DNA of 8,513 bases, from positions 1 to 8,513 of the forward strand of contig JAHFPK010000109.1 of NCBI GenBank assembly GCA_023266715.1. The letters run 5' to 3'. The translations under genes were made by a program, and so were the position numbers. A model generated the notes under the pieces. The model was not told where the DNA came from and did no database searches. It saw only the letters and a list, made by a program, of their open reading frames with translations. Origin of the DNA: Hyphomicrobiales bacterium (GTDB taxonomy: Bacteria > Pseudomonadota > Alphaproteobacteria > Rhizobiales > Aestuariivirgaceae). Numbering within the stretch: the first letter of the stretch is position 1; each line of letters opens with the position of its first letter. This document shows positions 5,756 through 8,513 of this stretch, piece by piece.

Positions 5756-5798
5756 TATCAAACGGGAGATGCGGTGAACCCGTTCGAACTGAAACTGG

Positions 5799-5835
5799 AA
5801 AAATGCCGGATGAGGGATTGCGTTTCTCATCCGGC
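5799..5835 (-). terminator. Leftward terminator-like hairpin (distal)
   Basis: GCCGGATGAG (5805-5814) and CTCATCCGGC (5826-5835) form a perfect 10-bp stem with an 11-base loop, directly followed in the leftward direction by ATTTTT. It would stop transcripts coming from the Cro-like gene unless read-through or antitermination occurs. Confidence 0.55.
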
Positions 5836-5857
5836 CAAGTCGATGGGAGGGGAAACA

Positions 5858-5922
5858 ACTCCAGACAGGAGTCAGTCCGGCAGGTTGATCCGCTGCCGTC
5901 CGGTCGCCCCTGCGAACAGGGG
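5858..5922. other. Three consecutive hairpins, possible structured RNA
   Basis: ACTCC/GGAGT (5858-5872, 5-bp stem), CGGCAG/CTGCCG (5878-5898, 6-bp stem, flanked by further GC complementarity) and CCCCTG/CAGGGG around CGAA (5907-5922, 6-bp stem) follow each other with almost no spacing. Together they could be a small RNA or the leader of the zinc-ribbon gene. No known RNA family is recognised, and there is no good T-run rightward. Confidence 0.33.
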
Positions 5923-6014
5923 AATTTGTCAATGATCTTGATTCATGTGAAAGAAGTGCAGGACAGCGATTCAAGCGCCGCCCTGCCAACGCGAGACATG
6001 AATGGAGGGACCCC

Positions 6015-6239
6015 ATGTCAAACTCCCCGCGCATTGCTATCAAGTGTCCGAAATGCGGCCATAAGACTGAGCAAACGGTTCGATGGCTTAAGACGAATGA
6101 CGAATTTGTTTGCCCCGGTTGCGGCGGACTGGTCAAAATCGATGGCCCTGCCTTTATTAAGGAGATCGAGGGCACGATTGGCAAATCGGTTAAGGACTTT
6201 AACCGGACAATTCGAGGCATCAACAAGCGCAAGAAATGA
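6015..6239 (+). CDS. Small zinc-ribbon protein
   Basis: The product has 74 residues. IKCPKCGHK (C11, C14) and FVCPGCGGL (C33, C36) form two CPxCG knuckles 19 residues apart, a classic zinc ribbon. A basic helical tail follows (EIEGTIGKSVKDFNRTIRGI then NKRKK). Such proteins bind nucleic acid or protein partners; the partner here is unknown. GGAGG lies six bases before the ATG. It is the only rightward gene between the Cro-like gene and the early operon, and points against both, so it may be an independently acquired gene. A long leftward frame (6018-6299) covers it almost entirely. I favour this strand because four correctly spaced cysteines are unlikely by chance. Confidence 0.77.
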   Translation: MSNSPRIAIKCPKCGHKTEQTVRWLKTNDEFVCPGCGGLVKIDGPAFIKEIEGTIGKSVKDFNRTIRGINKRKK

Positions 6240-6299
6240 ACTCACTGCTTCGTCGAAAGGCGCGCTGTCAACAGTGAATTTTATTCTGCCCTCAGCCAT
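6018..6299 (-). CDS. Alternative leftward ORF opposite the zinc-ribbon gene
   Basis: This 93-residue frame starts at ATG 6299, directly after the Cro-like stop (TAGATG), with GGAGG eight bases upstream. It reads MAEGRIKFTVDSAPFDEAVS, and later FVIRLKPSNRLLSLMAAFR. The opening and the RLKPSxRLL stretch look protein-like and would fit an early phage gene after cro. However, it runs antisense, in register, to the zinc-ribbon gene, a frame that often stays open by chance. It could be real, a shadow, or the remnant of a gene overwritten by the zinc-ribbon gene. Confidence 0.32.
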   Translation of the reverse strand: MAEGRIKFTVDSAPFDEAVSSFLALVDASNCPVKVLNRFANRALDLLNKGRAIDFDQSAATGANKFVIRLKPSNRLLSLMAAFRTLDSNARGV

Positions 6300-6536
6300 C
6301 TATGCCGCCTCCACGGATTTGGAGGGGGCCGGGCCGAAAATGTCGGGGCGCAGATCGCCGCGCGTCACCATACAATCGGTTGCCCGTTCAATGGCAATTG
6401 CAAGTTCGGCAGAAATGTTCTTCGCTTCGTGCAAAAGGAAGGATACGCCGGGCTGAGTGATGCCAATTTTGTCTGCAAGAGCCTTCTGAGACCCGCAATA
6501 ATCAACGGCAAGCTGTAGGTGAGTTTTAAATTCCAT
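6300..6536 (-). CDS. Cro-like repressor, YdaS family
   Basis: The product has 78 residues, a single helix-turn-helix domain: LQLAVDYCGSQKALADKIGI then TQPGVSFLLHEAKNISAELA, with the closing ATDCMVTRGDLRPDIFGP. The GSQKALAxxIGxxQxxVS helix pair and the RGDLRPDIF end are typical of YdaS-type Cro proteins. It is transcribed away from the S24 repressor gene and would repress it on entry into lytic growth. There is no Shine-Dalgarno; the predicted transcript start is only some 10-20 bases upstream, so the message is nearly leaderless. It is the first gene of the leftward transcript. Confidence 0.9.
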   Translation of the reverse strand: MEFKTHLQLAVDYCGSQKALADKIGITQPGVSFLLHEAKNISAELAIAIERATDCMVTRGDLRPDIFGPAPSKSVEAA

Positions 6537-6612
6537 GGACGCTAGTTATCAGGAAACTTATAGAATTGCAATAAGCAATCTGTTAGCGCCGCCTCATAAC
6601 AATACTGATATT
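6536..6612 (+). promoter_or_regulatory. Candidate promoter(s) of the repressor gene
   Basis: Two options are visible. TGGACG (6536-6541), 17 bases, TATAGA (6559-6564) would give a leader of about 50 bases. TTAGCG (6583-6588), 18 bases, GATATT (6607-6612) is weaker, but would give a leaderless message, which fits the lack of a good Shine-Dalgarno before ATG 6622. The second overlaps the 18-base palindrome, allowing self-repression. Confidence 0.25.
6557..6586 (-). promoter_or_regulatory. Predicted promoter of the Cro-like gene
   Basis: Read leftward: CTAACA (-35, 6586-6581), 18 bases, TATAAG (-10, 6562-6557). The spacer contains the inverted repeat ATTGC-N5-GCAAT (6565-6579), well placed for a repressor to block it. 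Confidence 0.45.
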
Positions 6613-6639
6613 GTTGGCGGCATGACATTTGCTAACAAT
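6581..6639. promoter_or_regulatory. Repressor/Cro operator cluster
   Basis: AACAATACTGATATTGTT (6598-6615) is a perfect palindrome with 7-base arms and 4-base centre. Further half-sites are TAACAAT at 6633-6639, inside the first codons of the repressor, and the complement of TAACAG at 6581-6586. TGTTAGC (6581-6587) and GCTAACA (6631-6637) are also inverted repeats. The cluster sits between the divergent regulator genes, where the lambda right operator would be. Confidence 0.55.
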
Positions 6640-7254
6640 TTGAAACCCTTACGCGAGGCTCAGGGGCTTTCGCAGCCTCAGCTCGCCAAGCTGGCTGGCG
6701 TTTCTCAATCTCTAATCGCTCAATTGGAGAGCGGCGCAGTCACATCGACTAAGCACATCTTCAAGATTGCCAAGATTGTGAAAGCGCCGGTGAGTGCCTT
6801 CGATGAATCGGCCGCAGATCAGGATATCGGAACAAAGCTGCAGAAGGCTCCGATTGTGAGCAACAGGGCCGATACGCCCATCTATACGTCGGCTGAGGGC
6901 GGCAGGGGAGCCCTGATCGTGACCTGGGAGCCTGTCGAATGGATAGTGCGCCCTGCCCCACTGCTTCACGCCAAGGGCGGCTATGGCGTACTGGTTTCAG
7001 GCGACTCTATGTTCCCTGCCTATGAACCCGGGGATACCGCTCTTGTGAACCCGCTAATTAAACCTGCCCTGATGCGCGATGCGATCTTCTTTAAGGGAGA
7101 TGATGACAACATTTCAGAAGCGCTTATTAAGCGTCTCATTCGGGCTTCATCGACCGAATGGCACGTCCGGCAATGGAACCCTGCCCGCGATTTCACCCTC
7201 AAGCGGGCCGAGTGGGGCCGATGTCACGCCGTTATAGGCAAGTGGGGGCGTTAG
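6622..7254 (+). CDS. CI-like phage repressor, HTH plus S24 domain
   Basis: From ATG 6622 the product has 210 residues. Residues ~5-60 are a Cro/CI helix-turn-helix (LREAQGLSQPQLAKLAGVSQ then SLIAQLESG). A linker follows, then an S24/LexA-like domain with VSGDSMFPAYEPGD (nucleophile S129) and ALIKRLIR (base K170). It maintains lysogeny by blocking the divergent promoters. A start at 6535 would overlap the Cro-like start and leave no promoter space, so I reject it. The linker has no Ala-Gly or Cys-Gly dipeptide; the usual cleavage point is replaced by TSAEGGRG, so RecA-stimulated self-cleavage is doubtful although the catalytic pair is intact. The stop lies within the ribosome site of the next gene. 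Confidence 0.93.
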   Translation: MTFANNLKPLREAQGLSQPQLAKLAGVSQSLIAQLESGAVTSTKHIFKIAKIVKAPVSAFDESAADQDIGTKLQKAPIVSNRADTPIYTSAEGGRGALIVTWEPVEWIVRPAPLLHAKGGYGVLVSGDSMFPAYEPGDTALVNPLIKPALMRDAIFFKGDDDNISEALIKRLIRASSTEWHVRQWNPARDFTLKRAEWGRCHAVIGKWGR

Positions 7255-7263
7255 GAGGCTCAA

Positions 7264-7692
7264 ATGCGGATAATACTAGCCCTGATTTTGCTCGTGATTG
7301 TTGCTTCCGTTGTCAACAATCAAAGGATCACTACGCCCTATCCGATTAACGCTCAGCCAAAAATTGCGGAGAGCGTGGCTTACCCAGGCTGCTTTGCCGT
7401 GGAAAAATTTAAGGCTGGCGTAGTGAATGAATGTAGTCAGTCGCCATGCTACACACTCAACCTCACTGGCAAATTGCGAAACAACTGTTCAATTCCGGCG
7501 GGAGCCCTGATCAAAATTACGGCTGAAGACAGCCACGGCGCCGTCGTTGATACATTTGAGGGGTGGCCAGCTTCGATCAGAAACATTGAACCGAGCGATG
7601 GTTACTCTTTCAATTTCGGGCCGGGAATGATCTATCAAAAGAACATGGCAAAGTTCTCGGTAGAAGTGATTGATGCACGGACTTGGCGTTGA
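7264..7692 (+). CDS. Exported/membrane-anchored FxLYD-like protein
   Basis: The product has 142 residues. Residues 2-17 (RIILALILLVIVASVV) are a signal peptide or membrane anchor without a lipobox Cys. The remainder is a beta-rich domain: CYTLNLTGKLRNNCSIPAGA, LIKITAEDSHGAVVDTF, a SDGYSFNF turn and the closing KFSVEVIDARTW. This resembles FxLYD domains (G-x-LxN...D..G.vv....V). There are several Cys that could pair outside the cytoplasm. AGGAGG lies five bases before the ATG and overlaps the repressor's TAG, so the two are probably co-expressed in the lysogen. A role in changing the host envelope or excluding other phages is a guess from this context. Confidence 0.83.
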   Translation: MRIILALILLVIVASVVNNQRITTPYPINAQPKIAESVAYPGCFAVEKFKAGVVNECSQSPCYTLNLTGKLRNNCSIPAGALIKITAEDSHGAVVDTFEGWPASIRNIEPSDGYSFNFGPGMIYQKNMAKFSVEVIDARTWR

Positions 7693-7723
7693 CCATCTTG
7701 GCTGATCTGGCTTGGAGGGCGAT

Positions 7724-8110
7724 GTGAGTGAGCCTTCAAAATTTAAATACATCGATCACGATGGTGACGGTCTCATAAAGCTTGTCTTCGAGACCCCGGA
7801 CGGAGTGCCGATGTGGCTGAAAGTCACGCCGCAAAATCTTCACGCCATGATGCAGATCGTTCCCCCGGCGCTCAACATTGAAATTAATCGCCAAACTGGC
7901 CCCGGTCCTCAAAAGCATTTCAAGGTGCCTGTATATTCGTTAGGGGTGGGGGTTACTCTTGATCCCAAGGAAAATCTTGTGACGTTTCAGAGTGGAACCT
8001 TGATGCTGTATCACTTTGTGCTGAATGACCGACAAGCCGAAGTGCTGATAGACGAACTCCAAAAAAACCTACTTCATCCAACGAAAACCTTATCGGAAAC
8101 GAAGCAGTAG
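7724..8110 (+). CDS. Hypothetical protein
   Basis: From GTG 7724 the product has 128 residues, soluble and probably alpha/beta: KFKYIDHDGDGLIKLVFETP, VPMWLKVTPQNLHAMMQIVP, VTFQSGTLMLYHFVLNDRQA and EVLIDELQKNLL. I do not recognise a family. GGAGGG lies just before the GTG; a TTG at 7712 in the same frame is overlapped by this site and is less likely. The gene follows the exported protein gene by 31 bases and may share its transcript. It has no membrane segment. Confidence 0.78.
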   Translation: MSEPSKFKYIDHDGDGLIKLVFETPDGVPMWLKVTPQNLHAMMQIVPPALNIEINRQTGPGPQKHFKVPVYSLGVGVTLDPKENLVTFQSGTLMLYHFVLNDRQAEVLIDELQKNLLHPTKTLSETKQ

Positions 8111-8186
8111 CCAGACGTAAAGGCTTAATCTCAGGCCATTCTTCCCGCTTTTCCATGCCCCTCCATAGCATAACCAAAAATCTAAG

Positions 8187-8236
8187 TATACGGTTTTCGT
8201 ATTTTTCATTTGACGTGTATACGAATATCGTATAAG
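8187..8236 (+). promoter_or_regulatory. Promoter with two phased TATACG-N5-CGTAT operators
   Basis: TATACGAATATCGTATA (8218-8234) is a perfect 17-base palindrome. A second copy with one mismatch lies at 8187-8203. Their starts are 31 bases apart, close to three helical turns, so two dimers would sit on one face. TTGACG (8210-8215) and TATAAG (8231-8236) could be -35 and -10 with a short 15-base spacer, the operator covering the -10. The sequence is unlike the repressor operator at 6598-6615, so another regulator is implied. The left copy followed by TTTTT could also act as a weak terminator. Confidence 0.5.
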
Positions 8237-8262
8237 CAAGGCTCCAACACTCAGGAGCCACC

Positions 8263-8513
8263 ATGCAACCCAACATTCTCAAAATCACCAAAGCCGACCT
8301 GGACGCCGATAATTTCTACATCGGCGCCACCGAAGTTTCGGAGCAGGAATTCGATGGCTCGATTGAGATTGACGCCAATCTCGGCTGGGTTCGGTTCAAG
8401 GGCTCGCTTCGGGCGAAATTGAAAATCAATTCGCTGGCCGGATCGGGCATCGAGGCCGGAGAGGGCATCGAAGCCGGATCGGGCATCAAAGCCGGATCGG
8501 GCATCGAAGCCGG
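8263..8513 (+). CDS. Hexapeptide-repeat protein, 5' part (runs off right edge)
   Basis: The frame starts at ATG 8263 with AGGAG five bases upstream and is open to the window edge (83 codons). The N-terminal ~58 residues (ITKADLDADNFYIGATEVSE; FDGSIEIDANLGWVRFKGSL) resemble the cap of known uncharacterised phage and alphaproteobacterial proteins. From residue 59 on there are tandem AGSGIE/AGSGIK hexapeptides encoded by an 18-base DNA repeat. Such regular short repeats suggest a beta-solenoid, comparable in principle to bactofilin-like proteins. Function is unknown. The gene has its own operator-bearing promoter region. Confidence 0.85.
   Translation, partial: MQPNILKITKADLDADNFYIGATEVSEQEFDGSIEIDANLGWVRFKGSLRAKLKINSLAGSGIEAGEGIEAGSGIKAGSGIEA
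8437..8513 (+). repeat. 18-base tandem repeat coding AGSGIE/K
   Basis: Four full units (8437, 8455, 8473, 8491) and the start of a fifth (8509) are seen. The core is GCCGGATCGGGCATCGAA with changes mainly at GAG for TCG and AAA for GAA, which swap Ser/Glu and Glu/Lys. The array is in frame, so copy-number changes would lengthen or shorten the protein without a frameshift. Confidence 0.9.

Larger units (their letters stand above)
5646..6014. other. Gene-poor stretch rich in hairpins and GANTC sites
   Basis: This lies between the early operon and the zinc-ribbon gene. It holds two leftward terminator-like hairpins (5711-5755, 5799-5835), three further hairpins (5858-5922) and three GANTC sites (5869, 5940, 5968). 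A rightward GTG frame of 53 residues (5774-5935, opening MNPFELKLEKC) has GGGAG upstream but spans the strongest hairpin and matches nothing I can confirm. I treat the stretch as regulatory or as encoding a structured RNA. Confidence 0.45.

Noticed and set aside
5774..5935. Rightward GTG frame of 53 codons with GGGAG upstream
   Set aside because: The strongest hairpins lie within it and no homologue is recalled; kept only as a remark on the non-coding stretch.
5690..6232. Leftward open frame of 180 codons
   Set aside because: It has no family resemblance, covers the hairpin region and is antisense to the zinc-ribbon gene in a second leftward frame.
5677..6456. Rightward open frame of 259 codons across the hairpin region and the Cro-like gene
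   Set aside because: It overlaps the zinc-ribbon gene in another frame and runs antisense to the Cro-like gene, with unlike-protein composition and no family resemblance. Its internal ATG at 5932 (ATGA with the 53-codon frame) looks like coincidence.
6535..6621. Longer N-terminus for the S24 repressor from ATG 6535
   Set aside because: It would begin on top of the Cro-like start codon and leave no room for divergent promoters; the helix-turn-helix begins right after ATG 6622.
8437..8513. Regular 18-base repeats as a CRISPR array
   Set aside because: There are no spacers; the repeats are contiguous, in frame and encode a hexapeptide repeat.

Overview
The window looks like part of a temperate-phage genome (a prophage) in an alphaproteobacterium, most likely of the order Hyphomicrobiales (Rhizobiales). 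The order is inferred from gene content: a DUF1376-type replication protein, a DUF7768-type protein, GcrA-like modules, a YdaS-type Cro, a DUF6456-like protein and an AGSGIE hexapeptide-repeat protein. No chromosomal housekeeping gene, rRNA, tRNA, transposase or CRISPR array was seen.

Layout. At the left edge (1-245, minus) is the 5' part of an HNH endonuclease, a gene usually found next to the phage terminase. A leftward intrinsic terminator (about 408-437) separates it from a compact leftward operon at 495-5645. In transcription order the operon holds: a tiny membrane peptide and/or leader peptide, a helical GapR/DUF2312-like protein, a RuvC-like resolvase, an MT-A70 adenine methyltransferase, a DUF7768 protein, a helix-turn-helix protein, a protein with the Cys/His C-terminal motif of GcrA, a DUF1376 replication protein, a partner protein with a coiled coil, a 50-residue protein, an HNH-like protein and a DUF6456-like protein. 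Many junctions are 4-base ATGA overlaps, so translation is probably coupled. The middle of the DUF1376 gene is rich in repeats and may contain the phage replication origin, as the lambda O gene does.

Between the operon and the immunity region (5646-6299) lie two leftward terminator-like hairpins, three further hairpins, a cluster of GANTC sites and a rightward zinc-ribbon gene. That gene overlaps a credible leftward ORF almost completely. The immunity region has a leftward YdaS/Cro-like gene and a divergent rightward S24-type repressor. The 85 bases between them carry an 18-base palindrome and repeated TAACA half-sites.

To the right, reading rightward, are an exported FxLYD-like protein translationally coupled to the repressor, an unknown protein, and a hexapeptide-repeat protein cut by the window edge. 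The last has its own promoter region with two 17-base TATACG-N5-CGTAT sites 31 bases apart.

Reading of the whole: the repressor/Cro pair sets lysogeny versus lytic growth. The leftward operon supplies DNA replication, recombination and DNA modification. The genes beyond the repressor are probably expressed in the lysogen. Function calls rest on recalled family motifs; no database search was possible.
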